A DNA stretch of 64,000 nucleotides from the NCBI GenBank assembly GCA_910588965.1, contig CAJUSO010000002.1:62001-126000 (forward strand). Direction: 5' to 3'. The position numbers and the translations under genes were made by a program. Shown in pieces: positions 54,401-61,681 of the stretch. The notes under the pieces are model-generated. The model saw only the letters and a list, made by a program, of their open reading frames with translations. It made no database searches and was not told the origin of the DNA. Position 1 is the first letter of the stretch, and each line of letters begins with the position of its first letter. This stretch comes from an uncultured Lachnospiraceae bacterium (GTDB lineage Bacteria > Bacillota > Clostridia > Lachnospirales > Lachnospiraceae).

Positions 54401-54553
54401 CGTGCCGGTCATGGCCACGCCATACTGTGTCAGCCCTCCGACCACGCCAGTGACTACCATGACAATCAGAAGCAGCACAGCAATCCCGACTTTGCGGTTT
54501 TTCTTCTGCCGTTTATTCAACTCATCCAAATAATCTTTTACAAGTTTTTGCAT
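48482..54553 (-). CDS. Giant LPSTGG surface adhesin, probable pilus tip protein
   Basis: A 2023-residue wall-linked protein. Order: N-terminal membrane-spanning signal (about 22-42); five Cys/His units CGxEE...HxHxxxC (about 55-150); a CHAP-like domain (about 172-335) whose catalytic Cys is Asp227 (DWDAAFVNFC) and whose His position is NQMGIVTSY; long beta-rich adhesin domains (about 390-1500); an SdrD-B-like domain (about 1515-1650: LEGLAWMDYNRDGIQDD); a SpaA domain starting IRKVDGSGQNSLQGAIFTI that is interrupted by a ricin-type trefoil (about 1715-1882, WLDLDGGDKWEGAKIHVWS) and resumes with PGVYTITEIKSPIGYSLL; then LPSTGG (1986-1991), helix and KNKCKG tail. It is placed before the major pilin, as tip adhesins usually are. 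Confidence 0.9.
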   Translation of the reverse strand: MQKLVKDYLDELNKRQKKNRKVGIAVLLLIVMVVTGVVGGLTQYGVAMTGTARCGAEEHQHSGECYSKMLACGQEESKGHTHTAECQPPQEPSCGQEESAEGEEGHKHTEECYQTPEGWACGQEEGEGHTHTDACYTQELACGKEEHTHTDVCYIDSQADVEEPSLWDSQYANVQWKGNWAEDLVTAAQMQVGYKESISNYTVAENGSHKGYTRYGQFVGDPFADWDAAFVNFCLHYAGMDASGLFPSQADTAKWREAFGQAKEGNAAYVAGREGYEPKAGDIVFFQRENEETANQMGIVTSYVKGTNEITVIEGNSGNEVRENRYSAADGHIIQYVKTAELGQAYKTAGGEAGDAQEPEGTAEAPAKADGKKAKQKAAAADSIWEAMEPDEAYVNEVKVTKVSTGSAPFDETEGRGNDTTPEDKIVRTFDTVNYDFNVNMKSWDISKSYSQARVKLEFVLPLSENEAAFEQTAMAWMDQTEGYKPVLSKEARMVDGVEKECQVLTCYKLLLPSEGNHSVVPGDFGENVTIYVKGMKNGAKFAPIISAAMEGGAWDGPCSNEEHKIDGQPAVEKKSVTADEVEVTAAPKYNIQVKGDSSYADDFWFQGDDAWMQQYKDVAANTDIVKPLPGRSMKLGITLQLYNDNASKGLKGIELPDGSPITFDLKLSSKYEINTPNENSGYTAGQVIEDTAFAPLLWSYDEVHWREYGSQNKDGRKIDDRLKATPYAPYAEGEGKNACYKSGNWTAAQEGDTIHITVEGYEIDPKKMPTMNGDEGKYVTYGLNVGCFSSGEIWLIQPFNKKEGDGEKPNYDIVKTYGQGFFATTAEAGNLRATTMSGDRLVQGENGFQQMVADDDRETRTLELTLGGYLQNRVRYGDAQAFQLGCGVSDNQDGRDYAAVGSELNLMGGLSYNPNRVEENRMYLGTTLLKFYGSALELEKEDWFLHLEGGAALNGHDETETGLAEENVRIYYATKPDGSDWASDDELKLTYEDQLEFYDSLDKIPAGKTCVGMLISFIGSGGEVLASDPYYRCYHKARVKDDMDLAGKTFMLASTSRVWTKEMFEKAGMGLETLDLTQNPGLNIPELVLKPEMWKVGHYTSANIDGSVFYQKEVYRADGSGIEGKHNSDWYHWGDTLLIIGYKTKITKNLQQADSNGEEKKVFNLDADQRVVDFKLQPGTYYDKPGEFEHTARITIVDTLPKHLTYKPGSAYFGGAYEQTSVNGGTKGNIIKDTEAGAAFPNPVLTEPKVTKNADGTQTLTWIIEDVKIGSPMAPIYYSTDIGVRGNPEEDVPTGTTDLKNVAYITTPRDLRDPMATAEKHAEAGISATRGSASSFGKYTKQKVVDEDGAIDYVVYYNNNADTGASLAMMDTMPMDGVNGSHFTGTYTFAEWKLDTSKCDAGKIRIYYSFDTKYQDKTTQSVPKEEIESWKQAAIREDGTITIPTEADGATKAQPYPVAWGVVGALDSGKSVNISLKIQLDPGASEKDKENNYFVNLLSSGDTTTTTENPTVKRTLEGLAWMDYNRDGIQDDIQTETRISGIKVELLRLKEGGNPEDENSYENVYFPGKDKTAGNEIAIETGKQISVRAGEISEAAAYEQGRYKFTDLPAGMFAVRFTDGSGETKISKLNATVQDCGVDDTLDSDGMAVYDDNGILQKTLILGLEMPEAKDMSVALYESKNHDSGFYPNTLLEIRKVDGSGQNSLQGAIFTIQDASGKTLSFAYEEGKGYLPVKEEEGDPSLNGKYYIAFANDPSYVVEINGNWDGAEPVLKKRNGNELQLFEVRSQGGDLYSFLNVGSNKWLDLDGGDKWEGAKIHVWSNDIPNDNQKWHVTDVDGGSYIWPSTAGNANEWRIDLNGGNPSEGEKIHLWSANDSPAQKWILVHAGVSGNGGVKGETDLSVGSDGALTIRDLVPGVYTITEIKSPIGYSLLKEPAKFTLHTDGTVTSGSSMLSVAVKENENASNNPKDPDKFASVSVHNEKLYALPSTGGTGIYLYMLGGVLLMSAALLITYKNKCKGVLRS

Positions 54554-54565
54554 CTTCTCACCTTC

Positions 54566-55165
54566 CTAGCGCATAAATCCCATGCGGGCCACCGGCCACG
54601 CCCTGAATGCTACTTTGCCGACAATCTGGCTCTCTTCTACACATCCGATTGCCTTGATACGGCTATCTATGGATATTGCCCTGTTATCTCCCAATACGAA
54701 GGTCATCCCCTCCGGCACCCTGTAAGGGAAATCCAGTTCACATTTCCCTTGCTTCTGCCCTGCCAGGTAGGGTTCGTCAATCTTTTCCCCATTGACATAC
54801 ACATTGCCTTCCCCATCTATCTCTATCTCATCTCCTGCGCAGCCTATGGCGCGCTTTAGAAGTATTCTTCCTCCATAATAAAACCCTATTATATCGCCGG
54901 CTTCCACTTGCTTGGTCTGGTGGAGGAGTATGACTTCCCCATTTTCCAAAGTGGGCGCCATGCTGTTCCCATGTACCCGGATTAACAAAAATAACCTTGT
55001 GGCCATCAGCGCTGCCACAGCAGCTGCCACAATCAGTACCCCCGTGATATTTATCAGGGTTTTCCGGACTTGGTGCTTGCCTTCTTCCCTGGCAAGTTCT
55101 TCCCGGAGCAAATCTATGGACGGGATTTTTGGCGCCTCCGCCGGTTCCTGGTTCTTCCTAGCCAT
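54566..55165 (-). CDS. lepB: Signal peptidase I, bacterial (LepB) type
   Basis: A 199-residue leader peptidase. A cytoplasmic N-terminus, one membrane helix (about 37-60), the nucleophile Ser in VHGNSMAPTLENGEVIL, the general-base Lys in ILLKRAIGCAGDEIEI, and VLGDNRAISIDSR. Bacterial-type signal peptidases inside pilus loci often serve pilin maturation. It is the second signal peptidase of the locus, different in type from the SipW form at the far end. The ATG at 55165 follows AGGTGG and overlaps the preceding gene by 8 bases; GTG at 55174 is an alternative. Confidence 0.93.
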   Translation of the reverse strand: MARKNQEPAEAPKIPSIDLLREELAREEGKHQVRKTLINITGVLIVAAAVAALMATRLFLLIRVHGNSMAPTLENGEVILLHQTKQVEAGDIIGFYYGGRILLKRAIGCAGDEIEIDGEGNVYVNGEKIDEPYLAGQKQGKCELDFPYRVPEGMTFVLGDNRAISIDSRIKAIGCVEESQIVGKVAFRAWPVARMGFMR

Positions 55166-55769
55166 AGAAGCCACCTGAAGCCGCAGCTATCCGGCACTGC
55201 TCAGGCTTGCTTTCCTGCAGCCCTTCCTGGCTGCCAGGCGCCTTGCCCAGGCTGATGGGGACTACTTGGCCGGCGCTGTCAGGCGCCTTGCCCAGGCCGC
55301 CCGGAACCATCTGGCTGGCGCTGCGGGGATTCCTCACCTTCCGGATGCTGGATATCTTCCGGGATCCGAAAGGGGGTTCCGCGACCCGCTCGTCTTCTGA
55401 CGCCCTCTCACCCAGCAGCTTGATATTCATCAGATACTGCTCGGCAGCCTCCTGCGCCGCCTCAAACACCCCATTGATCCGGATTGCCGCTTCTGCAATG
55501 GAACCAGCCTCTTCCAGCTCAATCAGCCTGGAGGCTTTCATCTCCTCCATCTGGCTGCCCAGCTCCTTAATCTTCTTATCCTTCTGGTTGAGCCGTTCAT
55601 CCTTGATATCCAGCTTCTTCTTGAGGCGGTCATAACTTTCAGCCATCGTCCCATATTCTTCTCTTATCTCTTCCAACTCCCGCTGCAGCCTCTCGGTTTC
55701 CTCGCATTGCGACAGAAGCATCTGCAGCAGTTCCCTTCGCTTTAACTTGCGTAACTCTTTGTCTGCCAT
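55158..55769 (-). CDS. Coiled-coil protein of unknown function
   Basis: A 203-residue cytoplasmic protein. Residues about 20-90 form a strongly charged heptad-like coiled coil (ERLQRELEEIREEYGTMAES, LNQKDKKIKELGSQ), followed by AEAAIRINGVFEAAQEAAEQ, a motif recalling DivIVA-like helical proteins, and a disordered tail with two GLGKAP/SLGKAP repeats. I do not recognise a family function. Its place ahead of the signal peptidase, with overlapping reading frames, suggests a role in placing or controlling the assembly machinery. The start is at 55769 (MADKELRKLKRREL). Confidence 0.65.
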   Translation of the reverse strand: MADKELRKLKRRELLQMLLSQCEETERLQRELEEIREEYGTMAESYDRLKKKLDIKDERLNQKDKKIKELGSQMEEMKASRLIELEEAGSIAEAAIRINGVFEAAQEAAEQYLMNIKLLGERASEDERVAEPPFGSRKISSIRKVRNPRSASQMVPGGLGKAPDSAGQVVPISLGKAPGSQEGLQESKPEQCRIAAASGGFYG

Positions 55770-55778
55770 ATTGCCTCT

Positions 55779-56252
55779 CTACCCCTCCTGGACTCCTGCA
55801 CCGCCTGTGCCTTCCACTTCATCCAGGGTGCCGTCTATAATCTTAATCAGTTCCAATGCCGACCGGAAATATACGGTCCGGTCCTCTTCCAGATATGTGA
55901 CCCTGCCTTGCCAGCTGCTGTGCTGCCGGTGCTGTACACGGATGACAAAAGTTCCCATATCACCATGTTTTTCCAATAATTCTCCGTCCTTCATGACCCT
56001 TGCCATCCCTTCCTTCCTCTGGTAATTGTGAGTACGTCCGTGTATATCCCTGTCGCTGGTCCCCATATGGGGAAACCCCAATGCATTGAAAAGCTCCTCT
56101 GCAATCCTTATGATTTCCTCATACCCGCGGAAAGGGATGCCTTCCCGGCTGTATGCATGGTACAGATGGCCTTCCACCGTGCCGCTGCCGCTTTGGCCGA
56201 CACATAACACAATCCCGTTCGGCGTCCCAATATAATGCCCTGTCCCTGCCAT
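55779..56252 (-). CDS. Conserved hypothetical cytoplasmic protein
   Basis: A 157-residue protein with no signal peptide or membrane helix. The C-terminal part (WQGRVTYLEEDRTVYFRSAL then ELIKIIDGTLDE) looks like a small conserved module following FVIRVQHRQHSS; the N-terminal half has GTPNGIVLCVGQSGSGTVEG, which is not a P-loop. No function assigned. It lies between the BTAD regulator and the coiled-coil gene on the same strand, 9 bases from the latter, so it likely belongs to the pilus operon. The ATG at 56252 has AAGGGA upstream; an earlier ATG at 56261 leaves no spacing. Confidence 0.65.
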   Translation of the reverse strand: MAGTGHYIGTPNGIVLCVGQSGSGTVEGHLYHAYSREGIPFRGYEEIIRIAEELFNALGFPHMGTSDRDIHGRTHNYQRKEGMARVMKDGELLEKHGDMGTFVIRVQHRQHSSWQGRVTYLEEDRTVYFRSALELIKIIDGTLDEVEGTGGAGVQEG

Positions 56253-56375
56253 TTGTACCATTCCCTTTCCGTGTTCTCCCGTACCTTCTGGCTGTATTTT
56301 ATCAGCCTGCTACTATCCCAATGGCTATCCATTCCAAAATAAAATGCGTTTTTTGCAGGATTTAGATATATTTCC

Positions 56376-57575
56376 CTATGTCTCGCAAATCACGCTGTTC
56401 ACATGATACTGCACGCTGGTGCGCTGCCTTCCCACCATAAAGTTATGGCTGATGCGCTTCTCTACGATATCGCAGTTCTCCCGGGTGGTGTTGACCAGCA
56501 GGATCAGGAACTGCCCGCTTCCATACTGGTTGAAAATATCCCCATGGCGGATGGAATGTTTAATGGCTTCATTCAGCCTGAGGGACATTTCTTCCAAACG
56601 CTCCCCCTCCTTCATGGGGTTGCCTTTGCCGTCCACCAAGGTGCACAGCATTAAGTAAACGCTTTGCCCTCCCCGCTCCATGAGCCGGTTCACCATATGG
56701 TAAATGCCTTGGAACACTGGGTAAGAGCATTGGTAACCGCCCAGGATATCCCTGGAATCCTCCTGCAGCTTCCTCTGGATCTGGTCTAAGACCTCATAAG
56801 AATGCTTCATCTGGTTCCCTAGGTGCTCCATAGCCTCCAGGATTTTCCCGGATGGGTAGATGCCCCGCTCTTTGATATAAGTGTCTACAGTATCCGCATA
56901 AAGCTTCTGCGCTTCTTCATAACGCCCGCTCTCCACCAATGCCTCCATTACCAGGCTCTCCCAATCCGAAAAGGGTGCAATCTCCGTCACATACCTCCCC
57001 AGTTCTTCTAACCGGTACCAATCCTCTTTTCCCCTTAAGATTGCCGCCGCTTCCTCCACGCACCCAAAAAACTGCTTATGGTAACGCCTTGCCTCCGCTC
57101 CTGCCCATAAGACCCCAATATAGGTAGAAAGGAATTCACCCTTATATATGTAACAAGCCTCCAGGTAAAGCCTTAACTTCGCCTCATCCTCCTGGCATCC
57201 CGCTGCCTGGCTGCACAGCCTGTCAAAAACCGCCGCATCCTCACTGACAGGAATATGCGGCGTCCAATGGTAAATCCCCTTCTCCAGGGCAATATAATTC
57301 TCTTTTGGGAGCCCCATTTTCTCAAGCTTTTTCTTTGCCTTGTAGACAATCGTCTGCAAAGCCTGATGCCTGTTCTCCACATCCCTGTCGCCCAACAGGA
57401 CGTCTTCCAGGTAATCCCTGCTTACGCCAGACTTAACGTTATGGAGCAGCACCTGCATAAGGCTGGTAAAATGCGTATCCCGCATCTTCTCCCCAGTCAG
57501 CGGATGCCCATTATAGCGCATCTGGAAATTCCCAAACATCTGGACGTATAACGTGCCCGACTGTTCCTTCTCCAT
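56376..57575 (-). CDS. BTAD-type transcriptional regulator with degenerate cyclase-like C-terminus
   Basis: A 399-residue regulator. The N-terminus (about 8-100: LYVQMFGNFQMRYNGHPLTG, LEDVLLGDRDVENRHQALQT) is a winged helix of the SARP/OmpR kind, followed by a BTAD/TPR helical region (about 105-250: LYLEACYIYKGEFLSTYIGV) and a C-terminal domain (about 290-399) with GDIFNQYGSGQFLILLVNTT, which resembles a GGDEF-type fold without the GGDEF signature. As the first gene of the pilus locus on the same strand it is the likely regulator. The ATG at 57575 follows GAGGGAAATGAA. Confidence 0.75.
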   Translation of the reverse strand: MEKEQSGTLYVQMFGNFQMRYNGHPLTGEKMRDTHFTSLMQVLLHNVKSGVSRDYLEDVLLGDRDVENRHQALQTIVYKAKKKLEKMGLPKENYIALEKGIYHWTPHIPVSEDAAVFDRLCSQAAGCQEDEAKLRLYLEACYIYKGEFLSTYIGVLWAGAEARRYHKQFFGCVEEAAAILRGKEDWYRLEELGRYVTEIAPFSDWESLVMEALVESGRYEEAQKLYADTVDTYIKERGIYPSGKILEAMEHLGNQMKHSYEVLDQIQRKLQEDSRDILGGYQCSYPVFQGIYHMVNRLMERGGQSVYLMLCTLVDGKGNPMKEGERLEEMSLRLNEAIKHSIRHGDIFNQYGSGQFLILLVNTTRENCDIVEKRISHNFMVGRQRTSVQYHVNSVICET

Positions 57576-57746
57576 TTCATTTCCCTCGTTTCCCCGTATA
57601 TTGGCATTTTGATAAAAAGGCAATCCCTTTGCCTGCTTACCAACATGCCAATCCCCTGGCTTCCCCTCCAAATCCTTACCCCATAATGCCCGTTATGAGG
57701 TATTTTTATATGCGGCCGCTTTGGCCCCCTCCCCCCTGAATCTTGA

Positions 57747-57816
57747 GGGGATTGCACGCTTTGACGCGGCGGGTAGCTTCCACAACATGGTTCCTTACCG
57801 CCGCAGTGCAATCCCC
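57747..57816. repeat. Nested inverted repeat, possible structured RNA
   Basis: GGGGATTGCAC (57747-57757) pairs with GTGCAATCCCC (57806-57816), and inside them GCGGCGGGTA (57766-57775) pairs with TACCGCCGC (57796-57804), leaving a loop of about 20 bases. No T-run follows on either side. It lies in the leader region of the BTAD regulator. Confidence 0.7.
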
Positions 57817-57857
57817 GCGGAGCGTTTCTGTCCATAGGACGCACTTTCCTATGAACT

Positions 57858-57884
57858 CAAAAACCCCGCTGCAAGCAACGGGGT
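57858..57884 (-). terminator. Second terminator-like hairpin after vsr
   Basis: Minus-strand ACCCCG-(10)-CGGGGT followed by TTTTTGAG. Confidence 0.6.
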
Positions 57885-57985
57885 ATCAAGCTTGCTGCGC
57901 TGCAGAGCAGCGGGGTATTCGACCCTCGCGGCATTCGCCAAATATCCATGCAAACATGGCTATTTTTCTCATTGCTCGCGGGAAT

Positions 57986-58040
57986 AAAAAAAGCCTGCCA
58001 CGCCAAACGGCAGAACAAACGCCGTCTGGCATAGCAGGCC
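57986..58040 (-). terminator. Intrinsic terminator of vsr
   Basis: GCCTGC/GCAGGC and GCCAAACGGC/GCCGTCTGGC helices (one mismatch) form a long stem from 58039 to 57993, followed by TTTTTTTATT on the minus strand. Confidence 0.85.
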
Positions 58041-58089
58041 AAACATACACATATGATATACTTATTAATAGAAGGCTTTTTCCCTCCCC

Positions 58090-58542
58090 TCACCCATCTT
58101 CCCCAAAAACAGCCCCCTCACCCATCTTCGCATCCCAGATTGCCTCTTCCACAACTTTGACACATTCTTCGGTATGCTTCAAAATATCCTTCCCCCAAAA
58201 ATGGATTACCGTCCACCCCAAAAAGAGCAGCTTCCGGTCCGTTTCCCAATCCCGGTTCCGGTTCCTTTCTATCTTTTTCAGCCAATACTCCGGGTTCTTT
58301 CCCTTTTCCAGGCGCAGCCTTAATACCTCCCAGTCCTTCCCATGGAAAAACTCACTGTCGCAGAAGATAGCAATCTTGTACTTCGTCAGCGCAATATCCG
58401 GGCTCCCCGGTAAATGCTTATAATTCTTCCGGTAGCGATACCCTTTTGCCCACAATGCCTTCCTCAGCCGCAGCTCAATGGAGGTATCCTTGCCGCGTAT
58501 CTTACTCATATTTTTTGAAACCGCCTCTTGGCTTCTTGCCAT
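58090..58542 (-). CDS. vsr: Very short patch repair (Vsr-type) endonuclease
   Basis: A 150-residue DNA mismatch endonuclease. The N-terminus SKNMSKIRGKDTSIELRLRK, the catalytic Asp in GSPDIALTKYKIAIF and the His in SEFFHGKDWE fit the Vsr fold; DWETDRKLLFLGWTVIHFW is the C-terminal family block. Vsr nicks T:G mismatches left by deamination of 5-methylcytosine and is normally next to a Dcm-type methylase. None is adjacent, so it is an orphan here. The start is at 58542 (MARSQEAVSK). Confidence 0.87.
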   Translation of the reverse strand: MARSQEAVSKNMSKIRGKDTSIELRLRKALWAKGYRYRKNYKHLPGSPDIALTKYKIAIFCDSEFFHGKDWEVLRLRLEKGKNPEYWLKKIERNRNRDWETDRKLLFLGWTVIHFWGKDILKHTEECVKVVEEAIWDAKMGEGAVFGEDG

Positions 58543-58589
58543 CGCTTATCCCTTCTTTCCGCCCCATGTATCTGAAACCTAGCCTCCCC

Positions 58590-60359
58590 TCACCCAAGCT
58601 GGTATTTCCTACGGTATGCATCCTGCATCTGGATAAAGGAAATCCGGTTCTCTTCCGATAGGTTATCCAGATAACCATGGGCTTCTATGGTCTGGTCCTC
58701 CATCTGGATAATATACACCGCCAGATTCGAACAATGGTCTGCCACACGCTCATAATTCATGGCAATATCCGCCAGCACAAGCCCCAGGTCAATCGTGCAC
58801 TTCCCTTTCCGCAGGCGTTTGATATGGCGCTTTTTCACTTCTTTATTTAAGCCGTCAATCACTTCCTCCAAAGGCTCCACAGACAGGGCAAGGCCTGGGT
58901 CATTTTCCGAAAAAGCCCGGGCAGAGCGTTCCAATATATCTTGGATTGCGGCGCTGTAGACCTCCAATTCCTGCTTTGCCTTCCCGGAAAACACCATCCC
59001 TTTCCTGTCCATCTTGGCGGCAATCTCCATAAGGTTCAGGGCATGGTCCCCAATCCGTTCAAAATCATTTATGCTGTGCATTAGGGTAGAGATGCCCTGG
59101 CCTTCCTCGGCTGTCAGGTTCTGGCTGTTCAGCTGTGTCAGGTATGCCGCCAATTTATCCTCATACTTATCAAGAAGCTCTTCCTGGGTCTCCACAAAGT
59201 GCGCCTGTTCCCCGGAATATTGGGCAAAAAGCCCCATGGCTGCCTCCATGGCGCCCTTGGAGATGCCCGCCATCTGCTGCGCCAGGGAACGGCACTGCTC
59301 TATGGCAAACCCCGGAGTGGCCAGGAACCGCAAATCCAATATCTGGAACACATCCTCATCGGCTGAGGCTTCCCGCTCTTCCTGGGAAAGGGGAATCGTA
59401 AGGTAAGCCAGCCTTTCCAGCCATTTCGTAAAAGGCAGCAGCACCAAGGTGGCAAAAATATTGAAAATGCTGTGGATTGCTGCAATCCCCGCCGCCCCGA
59501 CGGCCTCATCCATAATGCCAAAGGGAAAGGACGCCCGGATTACGGCATAAACCGCCAGAAACAGCACTGCCCCTATCAGGTTAAAATAAAGATGCACAAA
59601 AGCCGTCCTGCGGGCGCCCTGGTTCGCCCCCACGGCAGAGACCATTGCCGTCACGCAGGTGCCGATATTCTGCCCCAATATAATCGGGATGACAGAACTA
59701 TAAGTAAACGCGCCTGTCACAGAAAGAGCCTGCAGAATCCCCACCGATGCCGAGGAACTCTGGATGACTGCCGTCAGCAGCGCACCTGCCAGCACCCCCA
59801 AAACCGGGTTCCGAAAAGCTGTCAGGATACCTGTAAATTCCGGCACATCCGCCAAAGGCTTTACGGCCCCGCTCATGGCCTCCATCCCAAACATCAGCAC
59901 GGCAAAACCCAGCAATATCTCCGCCAGGTCTTTCCTCCTGCCGCTTTTTGCCCCCAGCAGGAATACAATCCCCACCAAGGCCAAGATTGGAGTAAAAGAC
60001 GATGGCTTCAGCATCCGTACAAAGAAATTCCCGCTTTCAATGCCTGTCAGGCTCAAAATCCAGGAAGTTATGGTCGTACCGATATTCGCACCCATGATAA
60101 TGCCCACCGCCTGGGACAGCTTCATAATCCCTGAATTGACAAACCCCACCAGCATAACAGTGGTAGCGGAAGAAGACTGGATAACCGCCGTAACGCCAGC
60201 CCCCAAAAGCACTGCCTTTAAGGGATTTGAAGTCAGCTTCTCCAATATGCGTTCCAGCCTGCCGCCAGACAGCTTTTCTAATCCGCCCCCCATCACATGC
60301 ATCCCATACAAAAATAAGGAAAGCCCTCCCACCAATGACAGAAAACCGAAGATATCCAT
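58590..60359 (-). CDS. Na/Pi cotransporter family protein with PhoU-like domain
   Basis: A 589-residue membrane protein. The N-terminal half (about 1-310) has eight or so helices with the duplicated NptA signature: VIQSSSATTVMLVGFVNSG and VIQSSSASVGILQALSV, plus GANIGTTITSWI and GQNIGTCVTAMV. The C-terminal half (about 335-570) is a helical PhoU-like domain (LMHSINDFERIGDHALNLME, DIAMNYERVADHCSNLA). It probably imports phosphate with sodium, with the PhoU part sensing or regulating. The ATG at 60359 follows AGGAGGATTTAGTGA. Confidence 0.92.
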   Translation of the reverse strand: MDIFGFLSLVGGLSLFLYGMHVMGGGLEKLSGGRLERILEKLTSNPLKAVLLGAGVTAVIQSSSATTVMLVGFVNSGIMKLSQAVGIIMGANIGTTITSWILSLTGIESGNFFVRMLKPSSFTPILALVGIVFLLGAKSGRRKDLAEILLGFAVLMFGMEAMSGAVKPLADVPEFTGILTAFRNPVLGVLAGALLTAVIQSSSASVGILQALSVTGAFTYSSVIPIILGQNIGTCVTAMVSAVGANQGARRTAFVHLYFNLIGAVLFLAVYAVIRASFPFGIMDEAVGAAGIAAIHSIFNIFATLVLLPFTKWLERLAYLTIPLSQEEREASADEDVFQILDLRFLATPGFAIEQCRSLAQQMAGISKGAMEAAMGLFAQYSGEQAHFVETQEELLDKYEDKLAAYLTQLNSQNLTAEEGQGISTLMHSINDFERIGDHALNLMEIAAKMDRKGMVFSGKAKQELEVYSAAIQDILERSARAFSENDPGLALSVEPLEEVIDGLNKEVKKRHIKRLRKGKCTIDLGLVLADIAMNYERVADHCSNLAVYIIQMEDQTIEAHGYLDNLSEENRISFIQMQDAYRRKYQLG

Positions 60360-60562
60360 TCACTAAATCCTCCTAACGATATTTTATTACCGACTGCTGC
60401 CAATCCGGCATCATTGGCCTTATGCCTGCTGAACGCCAATGGGCAGCAAAGCCAGGTACAACTTCCCCCATAGGCTTTTTTCTATTAAGGATATTTTGTA
60501 CCATTTGGTAAAAGGTAATACATGATATAATGCAAAATATCACCCCCCCTGGCAGGTACGCC

Positions 60563-61681
60563 CTATCCCCTTCCTTTGCTCCCCCTCTGGTTTACCCACT
60601 CCCGGAATAGGGCATACAGCACGGACATAAAGGGGATGAACACCAGCATCCCTACAATCCCCATCAGCTTCCCGCCCACGGTCACGGCGAACAGCACCCA
60701 CATGGAGGGCAGCCCTACGGAATTCCCTACCACATGGGGGTAAATTAAGTTCCCTTCTATCTGCTGCAGCACCAAAAACAGCACTATGAAGAACAAGGCC
60801 TGCATGGGGCTTACCATCAGGATTAAGAACGCCCCTACGGCACATCCGATAAACGCCCCTATCATAGGGATCAATGCCGTAAACGCAATAAGCACCCCGA
60901 CCAGCATGGCATAAGGCAGGCGCAGAAGCGTCATGCTCACGAAAAACATCGCCCCTAAAATCAATGCCTCCAGGCACTGCCCCGTAATAAATTTGGAAAA
61001 TGTCCGATGGGAAAGGCTGCATACATAGCAGGCCTTCCCCACCGCCTTAGGGGACAGAAACGCCTTTAGCACCTTGATGCACTGCCTCCCCAAGGCCTCT
61101 TTCTGGTTTAGGATATAGAGGGAAAAGACCATTGCGATAAAAAAGGTCATAACGCCGTTGATTACCACCATCGTGGCAGACATCGTATAGGAAATCACGC
61201 TCCCTGCGCCGCTTAAGGCAAAGTCCTTAATGCCTTCTATCCAGCTCTTCCAGTCAAACTCCATCGATTCAATAAATGCCACAATATCCTTCTGCCTGCC
61301 GAAAACGTCCTCCGCCCAAGCCTGCACTTTCGGCAGGAATGCCGCCATGCCCGCGCTGACACTGTCAAACGTCTTCCCCAGCTGCGGGATTACCACGACC
61401 ACCACAACCGCCAATATAGCAAACACAAACAAGATGGAAAGCGCCATACTGACAGGCCTTGCCGCCTTCCCCCCTTTGGGGAACAGCTTCTTCTCAATGG
61501 CCGCCATAGGCAGGTTCAGGATAAACGCAATCGCCCCGCCCATCACAAAGGGGAATAGGATCCCCCATAGAAATGCCAGATAAGACCTGACTGCCCCCAT
61601 ATTCATTAAGACTGCCATTAAAAGCAGGGTAAATGTGATAATCCCTAAAATTTTCTTCATATTGTCTTTATTCAGGTTCAT
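60563..61681 (-). CDS. AI-2E family transporter
   Basis: A 372-residue permease-like membrane protein of the AI-2E/PerM family with about eight helices. Family blocks are ILFPFVMGGAIAFILNLPM, an amphipathic mid-section with WAEDVFGRQKDIVAFIESME, YVCSLSHRTFSKFITGQCLE, MLVGVLIAFTALIPMIGAFI and QQIEGNLIYPHVVGNSVGLP. The family is named for a proposed AI-2 exporter, but members also act as ion antiporters; the substrate here is unknown. The ATG at 61681 follows AAGGGA at a somewhat long spacing. The longer frame to 61840 starts upstream of the likely -10. Confidence 0.88.
   Translation of the reverse strand: MNLNKDNMKKILGIITFTLLLMAVLMNMGAVRSYLAFLWGILFPFVMGGAIAFILNLPMAAIEKKLFPKGGKAARPVSMALSILFVFAILAVVVVVVIPQLGKTFDSVSAGMAAFLPKVQAWAEDVFGRQKDIVAFIESMEFDWKSWIEGIKDFALSGAGSVISYTMSATMVVINGVMTFFIAMVFSLYILNQKEALGRQCIKVLKAFLSPKAVGKACYVCSLSHRTFSKFITGQCLEALILGAMFFVSMTLLRLPYAMLVGVLIAFTALIPMIGAFIGCAVGAFLILMVSPMQALFFIVLFLVLQQIEGNLIYPHVVGNSVGLPSMWVLFAVTVGGKLMGIVGMLVFIPFMSVLYALFREWVNQRGSKGRG

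Larger units (their letters stand above)
57576..58089. other. Structured noncoding region (514 bp)
   Basis: No gene. From right to left on the minus strand it holds a strong terminator of the vsr gene (57986-58040), a second terminator-like hairpin (57858-57884), and a two-helix palindrome at 57747-57816. The dense secondary structure is much more than a simple spacer needs. Confidence 0.6.

Noticed and set aside
60499..60510. TACCA-tt-TGGTA palindrome upstream of the Na/Pi gene as an operator
   Set aside because: It is only 5 bp per arm, no nearby promoter of quality was found, and such short palindromes are expected by chance.
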